Counted from the first letter of the stretch, positions 26,542-35,639 are shown. The stretch: 64,000 bases of DNA from Halobacteriovorax marinus (GCA_002163155.1 MAAO01000008.1:267354-331353); one strand, 5' to 3'. The notes: a model not told the origin generated them from the sequence alone. Made by a program: numbers and translations.

Positions 26542-27437
26542 ATTTTAAATTTAAGATTTATCAAAAAGAAGACTTTGTTCATATTGTTCTTAGTGATGAA
26601 CTAAAGGCCTCATCCATTGAACTATTTAGTGAAGAGGTGATTAATTACCTTGTATTCCCTCAAAGTGTAGTCATTAATTTCTTTGCTGTGGATAGTGTTT
26701 CAGATGAATGGATAGATTATCTTATTAAATTTAAAAACTTTATTGAGCTCTGTGGTAAGAAGTGCTCACTTATCTATATTAACCATATCGAATCTACTCT
26801 AAGTTCACTAAAAGAAAATGAAGAACAAATTGTTCACTCCATCTCAAGGTCACAATACTTAGGAATCAATTCATGTTATGTAGAACAAGACGAAAAGAAC
26901 CTTTCCTACGCTAATATCATGAACTACCTTGTTCACTATAATTATTTAAAGTTCACGGGAAATCTTCCTAACAAGGCCAAGAAACAATTACACACTAAAG
27001 TAGTTTTTGAATATGACATTTTCTCATACTTTGAAGTGAATGCTAAGGATTACTCCTTCATCCTCTCATTTGAGTTTGATAAGTCTAACATTGATCACAA
27101 TCCCATTATCGTAGACAAAGTTAATTATAAATTGGAAGTCACAAGTTTTCTACTCGACCTCAAAGAACACCTCTATATAGTTTTTGGAAGTACAGAGGGC
27201 TTCAAATCGAATAACCCAAGAATCACTGATTCAGAAAATGTCAGTGAAATTAGACTTAGAAACGAAAAAGAAAATGTTCCCATCTCAGAAACTAAACAAT
27301 TTCTCATCCCTCTAAAGCTAAATGAAGACTGCGTTGTCACAATCGGTCTCTATCTTCCTAAAAAATTAGAACTTCTTGAGAGATTCTTTCTAAGGTCAGG
27401 AATCTATAATTTAAAAGATGAACAGAAAAGTCTTTAG
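26532..27437 (+). CDS. Cytoplasmic protein with an N-terminal STAS-like region
   Basis: A 301-residue protein translated from an ATG overlapping the ankyrin gene. Residues about 1-105 follow the STAS (anti-anti-sigma) pattern of alternating strands and helices: 'DFVHIVLSDELKASSIELFS', 'SVVINFFAVDSVSDEWIDYL', 'IELCGKKCSLIYIN'. The usual phosphorylated Ser/Thr before the second helix appears as 'DSVSDEW', which is plausible but unproven. Residues about 130-301 are beta-rich, contain 'YDIFSYFEVNAKDYSFILSF', and match nothing I recognise. There is no signal peptide or TM segment. It likely works with the ankyrin protein in a partner-switching or scaffold role; this is inference from overlap and domain type. 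Confidence 0.6.
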   Translation: MEIDFKFKIYQKEDFVHIVLSDELKASSIELFSEEVINYLVFPQSVVINFFAVDSVSDEWIDYLIKFKNFIELCGKKCSLIYINHIESTLSSLKENEEQIVHSISRSQYLGINSCYVEQDEKNLSYANIMNYLVHYNYLKFTGNLPNKAKKQLHTKVVFEYDIFSYFEVNAKDYSFILSFEFDKSNIDHNPIIVDKVNYKLEVTSFLLDLKEHLYIVFGSTEGFKSNNPRITDSENVSEIRLRNEKENVPISETKQFLIPLKLNEDCVVTIGLYLPKKLELLERFFLRSGIYNLKDEQKSL

Positions 27438-27482
27438 AAACAATCAAAGAGAATTGTGCCCACTTTCTGTCCACCCTAACAA

Positions 27483-28415
27483 TTATTTAACTAAAAACTG
27501 TACTTCGAGTTCAATTTCTTCAGAATCTTTTGAAACTGTAATGTATTTTTCTATGAGTGGATGATTCCCGGGTTCAAAACCGCTCTTTGGAAACCAATTT
27601 TTATAAATTTCTAAATAGAGTTGTAAGAGTTTTGAGCTATCTCCCTTAAAATAGAAACAAGCATACTTACCTTTTGGAAATTTCTTAACATTAAAGTCAT
27701 CACCAACCTTAATCCCCTCCTCCAGTAATACACAAGCATCATAACGACACTTATCCTCTGGAGTTATTTGCGGATTATCATGACCAATTCCAAACATTTC
27801 AAATCGTTCTCTTTCCATTGGAAGATACATCGCTTTTTCAATGAGTTTCTCCCAAGTGCTATGAATTGATTCTTTTACATATCCTTTTTCACTTCTAAGA
27901 TAAATGACTTCTCTTTCTGCTATATCCTTAATTTCAGCGTTCATTAGAACCTCCTTATAATGTTCCAAACTTATTTTTATAAGCTCTGGATCAGGATATA
28001 GGTCCGTAACGTTAAAATCTTTTCCATATTTGCTTTTGATTTTTCCAATCTTGCTATTTTTAGACACTTTACCTTTAATAACATCTCCTGGAGTTACTCC
28101 AAAATAAATTTTAAAGGCCTTAGAGAGGTTTGCTTGGGTTGAATATCCACACATAAGAGAAATTTCTGCAATAGATGTATCACCCTTGGAATATGCAAGT
28201 AGACAAACCGCTTTCTCTAAACGTTTTCTCTTAATAAAATCCCCGGGGGTTTCTCCCATATATCCAGAAAAGATACGATGAAAGTGAAATTCACTTATTC
28301 CACAATGCCTAGAGACTTCCACCCAATTAAAACTCTCCTCCAAGTGATCTTGGATATATTTAATTGAGGCCATAATTTTTCTTTCATATTCATTCATTGA
28401 GGACAGTTTAACCAT
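27483..28415 (-). CDS. AraC-family regulator with GyrI-like effector-binding domain
   Basis: A 310-residue protein. Residues about 7-110 contain two helix-turn-helix motifs ('NWVEVSRHCGISEFHFHRIF', 'SIAEISLMCGYSTQANLSKA') in the order of Rob/SoxS-like AraC proteins. Residues about 155-310 resemble the GyrI/BmrR effector-binding fold ('EREVIYLRSEKGYVKESI', 'FEMFGIGHDNPQITPEDKCR', 'KFPKGKYACFYFKG'), which binds small, often lipophilic molecules. Met 7 ('MNEYERKIM') matches the usual AraC start and may be the true one; neither start has a strong ribosome binding site. It is last in an apparent minus-strand operon with Cti, so a membrane-stress ligand is a reasonable guess. Confidence 0.88.
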   Translation of the reverse strand: MVKLSSMNEYERKIMASIKYIQDHLEESFNWVEVSRHCGISEFHFHRIFSGYMGETPGDFIKRKRLEKAVCLLAYSKGDTSIAEISLMCGYSTQANLSKAFKIYFGVTPGDVIKGKVSKNSKIGKIKSKYGKDFNVTDLYPDPELIKISLEHYKEVLMNAEIKDIAEREVIYLRSEKGYVKESIHSTWEKLIEKAMYLPMERERFEMFGIGHDNPQITPEDKCRYDACVLLEEGIKVGDDFNVKKFPKGKYACFYFKGDSSKLLQLYLEIYKNWFPKSGFEPGNHPLIEKYITVSKDSEEIELEVQFLVK

Positions 28416-28448
28416 GTAGAGGAATTAAGTAAATTAATTCTTAAATAC

Positions 28449-28925
28449 TTACTTTCTAAGAGCTGAATAGTCATCATAGATCCAAACCATTCGATCGAGA
28501 AACCACATTTTACCTATATATAAAATGATAGTACCTAAGATAGTCATATGAATATCTTGATTTACGACACCCCATACTAAGTTGGCCAGACCTGAAAACG
28601 AGATAAGTGTTGTAAACTTAAGAACGAGGGAATGCTTTGCTTTAAATTTGTCACTGTCTTCATTTATCCAAACTTTCTCACCTAGAACAGCTTTTGAGGC
28701 CCACGAGGTTTGGAATGTAGGCTTTGAAAAAAGTCGAGGGTTAAGCCATAACCAGACAATGGAAGTGAATATAGGGATAACTGAAAATTTTCCAACGTAA
28801 TGAATACTCCAAAAGGCAGCAATTACAAATGGAAGAGTTGCGAAACGAGTCCACACGCTCCAAGGGTTAGAGTGCTTATCCCAGACTTCATCAGTCATAT
28901 AAAATATTTTTTGTAGAGTCTTCAT
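28449..28925 (-). CDS. Small inner-membrane protein, probable DUF6653 family
   Basis: A 158-residue protein with three or four hydrophobic segments ('FATLPFVIAAFWSIHYVG', 'IPIFTSIVWLWLNPRLF', 'MTILGTIILYIGKMWFLDRM'). The opening 'KHSNPWSVWTRFATLP' is, from memory, the hallmark of the DUF6653 family of uncharacterised membrane proteins; this should be checked by HMM. There is no signal peptide. It sits 13 nt after the Cys-motif protein gene and 33 nt before the AraC/GyrI regulator gene, in the operon headed by Cti. A membrane-adaptation role is possible by association only. Confidence 0.7.
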   Translation of the reverse strand: MKTLQKIFYMTDEVWDKHSNPWSVWTRFATLPFVIAAFWSIHYVGKFSVIPIFTSIVWLWLNPRLFSKPTFQTSWASKAVLGEKVWINEDSDKFKAKHSLVLKFTTLISFSGLANLVWGVVNQDIHMTILGTIILYIGKMWFLDRMVWIYDDYSALRK

Positions 28926-28938
28926 TTTTTGGCCATAC

Positions 28939-29343
28939 TTATTTTAAATCAAACTCTAAAATCTTAGAGCAAATAATTTCATTATATCTGTCTATCATAG
29001 AGTCAACACAATAGGAATTACTCGTCTTTTTACAATAGAAGTATTCTTTTTTCACACTAACACATGTTTTCGTCCACTCAAAAGGTCTCTCTTTAAAGTG
29101 CTCACTCCATTTTTCTAGCTCTAGACCCATGAGTGTTTTCATACATTCTAAATCTTCGTAGTATCTCTTCCTATTTGATTTTGTACAAGCAGAAAGTTTA
29201 TGCTTCTTACAGTGAAAGTACTCAGTCTTAGTAGCGAGGCATAGGTATTGCGTGAGTGCAACTTTTTGACTTTCGAGCGATTCATCATTAGCAAGACTAA
29301 AATCAATTGTTAAAATATTTAGGAATATAAAAGCAATCAACAT
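28939..29343 (-). CDS. Small secreted protein with a duplicated four-cysteine motif
   Basis: A 134-residue exported protein (signal peptide 'MLIAFIFLNILTIDFSLAND'). The mature chain holds two copies of a motif of about 40 residues: 'TKTEYFHCKKHKLSACTKSN' and 'VKKEYFYCKKTSNSYCVDSM', each with a Cys before the EYF, the C-K-K, a Cys eight residues on, and another about 13 residues later. That gives eight cysteines in all, probably four disulphides. AAAAGGAAAA precedes the ATG. It lies 17 nt after Cti on the same strand. I recognise no family. Confidence 0.68.
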   Translation of the reverse strand: MLIAFIFLNILTIDFSLANDESLESQKVALTQYLCLATKTEYFHCKKHKLSACTKSNRKRYYEDLECMKTLMGLELEKWSEHFKERPFEWTKTCVSVKKEYFYCKKTSNSYCVDSMIDRYNEIICSKILEFDLK

Positions 29344-29360
29344 GAATATTTTCCTTTTAA

Positions 29361-31829
29361 TTAGTAACTTTTATATCTATTTAAATCAAATATTCCTGCT
29401 TCTATAGGAGACACTCTCTTGGCCTCATCCACATAGAAATCAAACTCTTTCCAAAAGTCTTTATTTCTTCTAGAGACACCATACTTCTTAACGAATGCTA
29501 AGTAGTCATCCTCAGCTCCCGTTAAGTCTCTAAGATCTTTTAGAAACTCTTGAGATGACTCTAATTTAACTTTGAAAAAGAAGTTTGGATAACTTCCAAT
29601 GAAATTTCTATGAAACTCTAAAGTATCTTTCTCAGGCCAAAAGCTTGCTTCTTCTTCAAAGAGATAATTTACATTATAGTGCGCCTTATTGTGGACTATT
29701 GTGTAGGCCCTAGACTCTCCTTCATTTTCAATTCGAAGAAAACTTACATCCGGCAATTGATTAGCAAACTTTCCTACTTTAGAAGTTACACTTCTAATCT
29801 CTTTTTCAAAATCTAAATATGATTCTATTCTAGATATCGTTTTTAAAAACTTATACCCACAACAATTTAGATCATCTTCTACCCCGGCCGCTGGACCTAG
29901 AGAATTAAAGACTTTATTTAAAAACTGTACCTTAGAATTAGTTTTAAATACCTTATTATAAGAAATCTCTGACTTAATTTCATTTCCTAAATAGGGGTAC
30001 TTGTGTTTCATTTTATAGTCAGCTGCGTGACCAAGATACAAAGAAGGGAGTCTCATCATTAAGAAACGCGCTAAGTAAGAGGGTTTTCCATTTTTGATAT
30101 TTAAAGACCAACTAGTTCTTATGGCCTCTCGCTCAGACTTTGGTAAGAAAGATAAGGAGAGATCTTGGGCATTAATTCTAGAAGTCTCCATATACATCCT
30201 ACTTTTTAAATGATGAGGAATTGCTCCATATACATTGTAGCCAACAACAAGATTATAGAAAATATCTTCAAATATTGGATAATCAACAACCCAAAGAGTT
30301 TTTGGTATTCCACCACGTCTTCCTCTTACAACTGAAGCACTATTGTGGTGTCTATAGATGGTTAAGAAGGCATTTGTATTTTCTTTATTTCCCTTCCAAA
30401 TACTATTAATTCCTAGTGGTGCACTATTTGCGTAGAGTTTATTGCGAGCTTCTCTATAGATTTTATGAGAGGTATTGAATTTTGAAAATGTTCTCCACTT
30501 ACTTCCTTCAGAAGCTGGAGGGCTCATATACTTAGCGTACTCATTTAAAAAATCTTCATTATTTATAGTTGGATCATGATCAGGATCAATAAAGAAATTC
30601 CAAAAATGATCATCAATAACATTCACCGCAACTTGACCCTTACAAACAGGTCCTCTTATAAAAGACATGAAAAAGAACTGTGCTTCATTTAAGAGAAACT
30701 TGTAGCGAGATTTCGCTGGAATCTGTGAGAATGTTAAAAAAGGATTGGGAGAAGTTACTTTATTATAATCGGGAAGAACTACAATCTCATTTTTCCATTT
30801 AGCTTTGTAGAATAATTCATTAAAGAGTTCTATTTTTTTATCACTAAACTCGTAGGTAATATGTGTTTTATGTACAATAGTTTCTTCAATTTTTACAAAG
30901 CGGTAATAGAAAGAAGCTACGCCAGGATCTCCGTAGGGTCTCACTGTGGCAATTTCATCAACTTTACCAATTGCTGTTTTTGAGCGAACGAGTCTAAAGA
31001 AACTTGTGGGTTCTGATTTAAAGTAAATATGAGCTAGAAATAAATGTTCATAGAGGTATCTTGAAGAAAGTTTTTCTTTATTAGATCTTCCATTAAAGAG
31101 AGTTTCAAACTTTTCTATTTCATTAATAAAATTATCAGAAAGAAGAGCTTCCTTTTTGTCTTTTAGAGTTGTTTGTCCATATGGTCCAATCGCCCCATCT
31201 TTAATCCAATCTGATAAGTTTACATAATCTTCACGCTCTAGTTTTGGTAACCCATATGGCATCTTCGCCCATGGCCTCCTTTTTAAATGATGATCAATTC
31301 TACTTACTTTAATTTTTCTATTTCTATTATGTCTTAACTTTATTGAAGAGCATCGATTTCCATCTTCAGCTTCATAGACAATACTTGTATCTGTTGAATA
31401 GATATCATCTTTATAAGTTTTTAAAACTTTATGCAAAACAGAGTCAGTTGAAACCTCATCTTTCCTATTGTGAATAACAGAGAAGAAGTCTTTCTCTCTC
31501 CAGCCTTCTATAGTGTTTTCGTCTACAAAGAGTCGCGTCGGTTCTGTAGCACTCATTCTTGAAACGTCATAAACTTCAGTTTCATTCGCCCCTCTAATCA
31601 GTCCATCATAGGACGAAAGTTTAAGCTGACAGGGGGAATTATAACAAGAATGGCAGGCCACACATCTTTTATTAAAAATTGGTTGAATAGTTGATAAGTA
31701 ATGATCTTCACTAACCGAGGCCGTAGTTCTAGTTACGCTTGTAGAATTGTATTCATAGACTACAAAGAATGAAAAAATAAATATACTAAAAGTAATAAGA
31801 GAAACTGCAATAGTCGAATTATTTTTCAA
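29361..31829 (-). CDS. cti: Fatty acid cis/trans isomerase, copy 1
   Basis: An 822-residue protein starting at TTG (GAGGAT upstream) with one N-terminal TM segment (about residues 7-27) and the rest periplasmic. A haem c motif CVACH appears in 'NKRCVACHSCYNSPCQLKLS', a signature I associate with Cti, which converts cis-unsaturated acyl chains of membrane lipids to trans under solvent or heat stress. Further family-like segments are 'PYGLPKLEREDYVNLSDWI' and 'RGPVCKGQVAVNVIDDHFWN'. Length is close to the usual 760-780 plus the anchor. It heads an apparent operon: secreted Cys protein, DUF6653-like membrane protein, AraC/GyrI regulator. A paralogue lies at 36493-38769. Confidence 0.88.
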   Translation of the reverse strand: MKNNSTIAVSLITFSIFIFSFFVVYEYNSTSVTRTTASVSEDHYLSTIQPIFNKRCVACHSCYNSPCQLKLSSYDGLIRGANETEVYDVSRMSATEPTRLFVDENTIEGWREKDFFSVIHNRKDEVSTDSVLHKVLKTYKDDIYSTDTSIVYEAEDGNRCSSIKLRHNRNRKIKVSRIDHHLKRRPWAKMPYGLPKLEREDYVNLSDWIKDGAIGPYGQTTLKDKKEALLSDNFINEIEKFETLFNGRSNKEKLSSRYLYEHLFLAHIYFKSEPTSFFRLVRSKTAIGKVDEIATVRPYGDPGVASFYYRFVKIEETIVHKTHITYEFSDKKIELFNELFYKAKWKNEIVVLPDYNKVTSPNPFLTFSQIPAKSRYKFLLNEAQFFFMSFIRGPVCKGQVAVNVIDDHFWNFFIDPDHDPTINNEDFLNEYAKYMSPPASEGSKWRTFSKFNTSHKIYREARNKLYANSAPLGINSIWKGNKENTNAFLTIYRHHNSASVVRGRRGGIPKTLWVVDYPIFEDIFYNLVVGYNVYGAIPHHLKSRMYMETSRINAQDLSLSFLPKSEREAIRTSWSLNIKNGKPSYLARFLMMRLPSLYLGHAADYKMKHKYPYLGNEIKSEISYNKVFKTNSKVQFLNKVFNSLGPAAGVEDDLNCCGYKFLKTISRIESYLDFEKEIRSVTSKVGKFANQLPDVSFLRIENEGESRAYTIVHNKAHYNVNYLFEEEASFWPEKDTLEFHRNFIGSYPNFFFKVKLESSQEFLKDLRDLTGAEDDYLAFVKKYGVSRRNKDFWKEFDFYVDEAKRVSPIEAGIFDLNRYKSY

Positions 31830-31987
31830 GAAAATATCCTCATGATAGTGGCCAAACTAGATTTCTGCTCTTAGTCATTTTATCATAAAAAGAAATTCTA
31901 TACGAAAGTTATTTAGTCGGAAGTTTTTTCATAAAAACATAGATACTCAAGTATTGATTTAAAAGTGAGACAAAGTAAAATTCAAAT

Positions 31988-32959
31988 TCAATCTCTACAG
32001 GTTTCGTAATTACTCGGAGTACAAAGAGTTAAGCCTGTATAATTATTAGTTCGTACCTCTCGACCAAGATTTATATCTAATAAAATGTCTAGAACCCAAG
32101 CTCCCATGTCTCTTGGGCGTTGACCAACATTACCTGCTGAATATCCTTTCTCGAGCAGAGTGATTTGAGAATCTATTGTATCAATAGCAAAAACAGAGAC
32201 ATTTGATTTTCTATTCTTCCTAAAGAATTGATCAACTGAATTCATATAGACGTTGGCATTCTCCTGGGGCCAAGATCCCATGACTACTATTGTAGGAACA
32301 AGGCCATCACTTGTTTTAAAATTAAGAGATCTTATCAAGTGATTGAGAGTTATCTGAAAATTTTCGATACTATAAATGGGACAGTCTAAATTCATTCTGT
32401 AATATTGATTTCCTTGTTTCGACATATATTCTAAGAATCCTTTAATTCTTAGATTTAGATTATCAGAATAACGATAGCCACTGATAAGGCAAAACTCTCT
32501 AGGCTCAGGAGAGCTTTTGATCATAAGTTCAGCAAGCTTATAACCTAGGTCATAATTATTTGTCCCTATATAAGCTTTTCGAATTTTTGGATTGAACGAA
32601 AGAACTTCTTTAGTTAAGTCAGAATCAAATGTCACGACAGGAATGTTTGAAGGAATAAAGGATTCAATAGTTTTTCGAGTAGAATCTGAATTGATAACAG
32701 AAATGGCTATACCATTAACTCCCATTTTTACGAGTCTTTTGATTTCTCTTTCTTGAATTTTTGGTCTTGCTGCTCGAACTTCAACAAATATACATTCAAC
32801 ATTCTCAAGCTCCCTGGCCCTCTTTAAACACCCTTCTTTAACGAGTTGAAAGAAAGGAAGGTTTGTATCTTTTGCAACCACACCAAAGCGATAGATTTTC
32901 TCTTGAGTATAAATTGAAGAATTCAAGAAAAAGAGAGCAATAAGAATTAGCTTATTCAT
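31988..32959 (-). CDS. Ribose-type periplasmic binding protein, no transporter nearby
   Basis: A 323-residue exported protein (signal peptide 'MNKLILIALFFLNSSIYTQ') of the type-I sugar-binding family (RbsB/XylF class). Seen: the opening 'YRFGVVAKDTNLPFFQLVKE', 'GVNGIAISVINSDSTRKTIE', 'NIPVVTFDSDL', 'RKAYIGTNNYDLGYKLAELM' and 'GYSAGNVGQRPRDMGAWVLD'. These cover both lobes and the hinge. No permease, ATPase or obvious signalling gene adjoins it, the one such binding protein here without a sensor partner. LuxP- or TorT-like sensing roles are known for the family, so a distant receptor is possible. Ligand unknown. Confidence 0.85.
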   Translation of the reverse strand: MNKLILIALFFLNSSIYTQEKIYRFGVVAKDTNLPFFQLVKEGCLKRARELENVECIFVEVRAARPKIQEREIKRLVKMGVNGIAISVINSDSTRKTIESFIPSNIPVVTFDSDLTKEVLSFNPKIRKAYIGTNNYDLGYKLAELMIKSSPEPREFCLISGYRYSDNLNLRIKGFLEYMSKQGNQYYRMNLDCPIYSIENFQITLNHLIRSLNFKTSDGLVPTIVVMGSWPQENANVYMNSVDQFFRKNRKSNVSVFAIDTIDSQITLLEKGYSAGNVGQRPRDMGAWVLDILLDINLGREVRTNNYTGLTLCTPSNYETCRD

Positions 32960-33090
32960 TCTGAAATTCTAGATTAAAAGTATTGATAAATTATGAAAAG
33001 GTTAGAAAATTAAGATAGAGGTAAGACCACTAACCAAAATTCTCCATTTAAACTTAAATCAAGGACTATATGTATTTTAAATGCCACCAG

Positions 33091-33417
33091 TTAGTATAAA
33101 ACTGAAACTTTGTTAATACTTAAACACTCACTCTGCTGAATGCCTTGAAGACTTTCACGGGAAATCGAAAGAAAAAGAGTATATTCATTTAACGGACGAA
33201 AATGAGTATTCCAATATTGAGCTTCAATTTCTTCATCATTGAAGTGTATTAAAACAACTCTAGGCTTCTTAAGGTTATTCAACCGAATACCCAAACCTGT
33301 TATATGGCATCCACTTACTTGATGAAATCTTGGACTTACCAAATGCTCAGAAGCAAAACTTGTTGAAATTGAAAAAATTGCAAGTAAGATTACTGCTATA
33401 GTCATCTTTGGAATCAT
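33091..33417 (-). CDS. Small secreted protein, unknown function
   Basis: A 108-residue product with a signal peptide ('MIPKMTIAVILLAIFSISTS') and a mature part of about 86 residues containing two cysteines ('VSGCHITGLGI', 'QSECLSINKV') likely to pair. GAGGTAAAA precedes the ATG. The beta-rich pattern ('PRVVLIHFNDEEIEAQYWNT') suggests a small barrel or sandwich. No family recognised. It is single; its promoter region faces the decayed lipoprotein gene. Confidence 0.62.
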   Translation of the reverse strand: MIPKMTIAVILLAIFSISTSFASEHLVSPRFHQVSGCHITGLGIRLNNLKKPRVVLIHFNDEEIEAQYWNTHFRPLNEYTLFLSISRESLQGIQQSECLSINKVSVLY

Positions 33418-33552
33418 TTTTACCTCGGGACCATTTTGACAAAAATTAGCACATTAATTCTATTTAGACAATTTTCGTAATTAGTGATCTTCAATAAATT
33501 TAATAAAAGCTCAATATCATCATGTAGATAATAATTACGATATAGTTCATAC

Positions 33553-34017
33553 ATGCCAAAATACTGTATCTTAATCATCCTTTCCTTTTTTCTCACTAGT
33601 TGTGCGACATCTAAGAAGGCCTCTCCTAAACAACTCTCAGAGACCTTAAACTTCACACCAAGACCAGGCTACGCCTCTGTAAATGTTTACAGACCTTCGC
33701 GCTATACAGGATCTGCTGCAAATACTGAAATTATAATAAATGGTAAACTACTTTCGTAGTTTAGAAGTCGTTTTACAAAAATAGATTTTAAAGATGGAAA
33801 ACATAAAATACATATTGAACCTCAACAACTGGGACAAGATGAAATATTCACTATCGCAAATAACTTTGAAGGAGATCTTCTCTTCGACATGATTGATGTT
33901 CAATTTGGTACCTAATATAATTAAGTAAATTACATTGAAGCTAGAGATGATATTAGAGACATGACAATGTATATTGGAAATTATCCCACAGTAACAACTT
34001 TTCATGTAAGTGTATAA
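33553..34017 (+). pseudogene. Decayed lipoprotein gene (DUF2846/PEGA-like) with in-frame stops
   Basis: The track reports only the first 68 codons. The frame begins with a lipoprotein signal ('ILIILSFFLTSCATSKK', lipobox LTSC) and a domain start typical of DUF2846-type proteins ('YASVNVYRPSRYTGSAANTE', 'IIINGKLLS'). A TAG at 33757 interrupts it, yet the same frame continues with convincing protein ('SRFTKIDFKDGKHKIHIEPQ', 'DLLFDMIDVQFGT'), then TAA at 33913 and TAA at 33922, then 'VNYIEARDDIRDMTMYIGNY' to a final TAA at 34015. Three in-frame nonsense codons without a frameshift indicate recent decay. A lone sequencing error could explain one of them but not all three. Confidence 0.75.
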
Positions 34018-34046
34018 AGTAAAATTCTTACTAAGAAATGAAAAGT

Positions 34047-34769
34047 TTATTCAAAAAGTAAATATCTATTTTCTTTAAAATTTAAAAACTCGTCATTCAT
34101 TTTTGAATCAAGCTGAGTTTTAATCATTCTTCCGATTATAAATGAATTTGCAGTAGAGGCCTTAACTAATAAGACCGCATATGAAATGATTAGAGTTTCA
34201 CCATTTTGTAGCGGATAAAAGAATAAGGTTACATTCCCCTCTTTGAAAACATTAGAGAAGTAATGAAAGTTTTGAAACAATGTTAAGTTGGCATTTTTTA
34301 CAATATTTAATTTTTTAACTACTGATAATTTTTGTTGGTTTTTAATAGATATAAAATCGTCTCCCTCTAAAGCTCCAAATAAGCTTTGAAAAAATTTAAA
34401 CTTTATTTTCATACCAAGAGCAAGAGGTTTAGAACCAATAAATTCATCATCTTCACGAGTTAAAGTTGTCAGTTTTAAAATTTTTTTAAAAATAGCTGGG
34501 TCTTTTAATTTGGAGTGTGAGATTTTTGAAATATCTCGATCTACCTTGAAGGCAAATTTGTGAAAAGCAATACGATCTTTTTTACTAGCTAATGGAAACA
34601 ATTCTTTAAGTTCGAACGGTGCCTTAGAGAATTTATAATATTTAAAAGCTCTCTTGCCGGAACTAGTTATTTTACTCTTATCTACAATAAAGTCTTCTGC
34701 TTTTAATGAAGCAGCTTCGAGATTGAAAAAGTTGAAGCTTATAAATAGAACTAGTAACAGATTTTTCAT
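34047..34769 (-). CDS. Exported protein, unknown function
   Basis: A 240-residue product with a signal peptide ('MKNLLLVLFISFNFFNLEAA'). The mature chain is Lys-rich, largely helical in its first two thirds ('KKDRIAFHKFAFKVDRDISK') and ends with strands ('VTLFFYPLQNGETLIISYAV', 'KASTANSFIIGRMI'). No cysteines or catalytic motif are visible. AAGGT lies upstream of the ATG. No family recognised; the size and helix-then-strand order would fit a periplasmic lipid- or membrane-binding protein, but this is a guess. Confidence 0.65.
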   Translation of the reverse strand: MKNLLLVLFISFNFFNLEAASLKAEDFIVDKSKITSSGKRAFKYYKFSKAPFELKELFPLASKKDRIAFHKFAFKVDRDISKISHSKLKDPAIFKKILKLTTLTREDDEFIGSKPLALGMKIKFKFFQSLFGALEGDDFISIKNQQKLSVVKKLNIVKNANLTLFQNFHYFSNVFKEGNVTLFFYPLQNGETLIISYAVLLVKASTANSFIIGRMIKTQLDSKMNDEFLNFKENRYLLFE

Positions 34770-35094
34770 AAATACCTTAAAATATTAGTAAAATATCTTA
34801 TAAAGTACCAAATACGATATAACTATCTCTGTTGAAATTAATACAAGGAATATTCAGGATTGTTAATTTTTTAACTTTCAATTTGAGTACTCAAAGAATT
34901 TGAAGAATGACTATCTAATGATCAAATTGTAACTTCTTCACGCTCCAAGTCATTAATCAATGCTAATCCCGTTGACACAAAGTCCGCATTTTTGGCAACG
35001 GATATCCTTCCCTTTCGTGTTGATTTTGTTTACTGTGACTGTGAACTCAAAAATAATGAGACACATAACATAACCTTTGTTCCAGGAGAGCGAA
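34770..35094. other. Intergenic region between divergent secreted-protein genes
   Basis: About 325 bp without a supportable gene. The reverse-strand frame at 34953-35300 is a shadow of the 35095 gene. A TTGACA at about 34973 has no clear -10 at 17 bp. AGGAGAG just before 35095 is the ribosome binding site for the next gene. Confidence 0.4.
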
Positions 35095-35625
35095 ATGAAG
35101 AAAACACTAATGATGATCATAGCAACAACTTTATTTTCAACTGCAACGAACGCTGACCTTGGTAATCTCTCTGGTCGTATTGCAAACCAGGCCAATACTT
35201 TAGAGAGAACAACGAATGATTTCGTAGATGGACTATCAAGAAGAAGGGCCGTCAGACAAGAGCTCAACGAACTTAAGAGACTTGTAGAAAAGATGGACAA
35301 CCGTCTAAGAAACTATAGGAGAACTCCTGTTGGAAACATCACTGGCTCTTGTACACTAGACGTTGGTGGAAACTTATTTGATCCTAAGTCAAAAATCGAA
35401 TGTACTGTTTATGGACAAGGTGCAGTTGGTTATGAAGTACGTGTTAAGAGCACTTACAGAAATTCAATTAAGTGGCAAGGAGAGCTAGTTAGACGTGAAG
35501 CTCGTCAAACATTTTTAACATCTAAGCAAAAAGTTGGTGGCCACAGTTCACGTTACGAGATCTTTGTTATCCATAACAATGGTCAAAAAATTCTTATCGA
35601 CACTCTAGGTAACAGAAACCAATAA
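35095..35625 (+). CDS. Secreted protein with N-terminal coiled coil, unknown function
   Basis: The ATG at 35095 follows AGGAGAG and starts a clean signal peptide ('MKKTLMMIIATTLFSTATNA'); the track's TTG at 35077 lies before the ribosome binding site. The protein is 176 residues. Residues about 25-80 form an amphipathic coiled coil ('VRQELNELKRLVEKMDNRLR'). Residues about 90-176 form a beta domain with two cysteines ('GSCTLDVGG', 'KIECTVYGQGAVGYEVRVKS'). Codon use is regular and the gene ends at a hairpin. No family recognised; it could be an oligomeric envelope protein. Confidence 0.72.
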   Translation: MKKTLMMIIATTLFSTATNADLGNLSGRIANQANTLERTTNDFVDGLSRRRAVRQELNELKRLVEKMDNRLRNYRRTPVGNITGSCTLDVGGNLFDPKSKIECTVYGQGAVGYEVRVKSTYRNSIKWQGELVRREARQTFLTSKQKVGGHSSRYEIFVIHNNGQKILIDTLGNRNQ

Positions 35626-35639
35626 GTTACTTTCTATAG

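Noticed and set aside
33420-33656. 78-codon minus-strand frame opposite the lipoprotein pseudogene.
   Set aside because: Overlaps the better-supported reading on the other strand and has no signal or domain.
33757-33759. TAG stop in the lipoprotein frame considered as recoding (pyrrolysine or readthrough).
   Set aside because: Two further TAA stops in the same frame make decay simpler; no recoding element seen.
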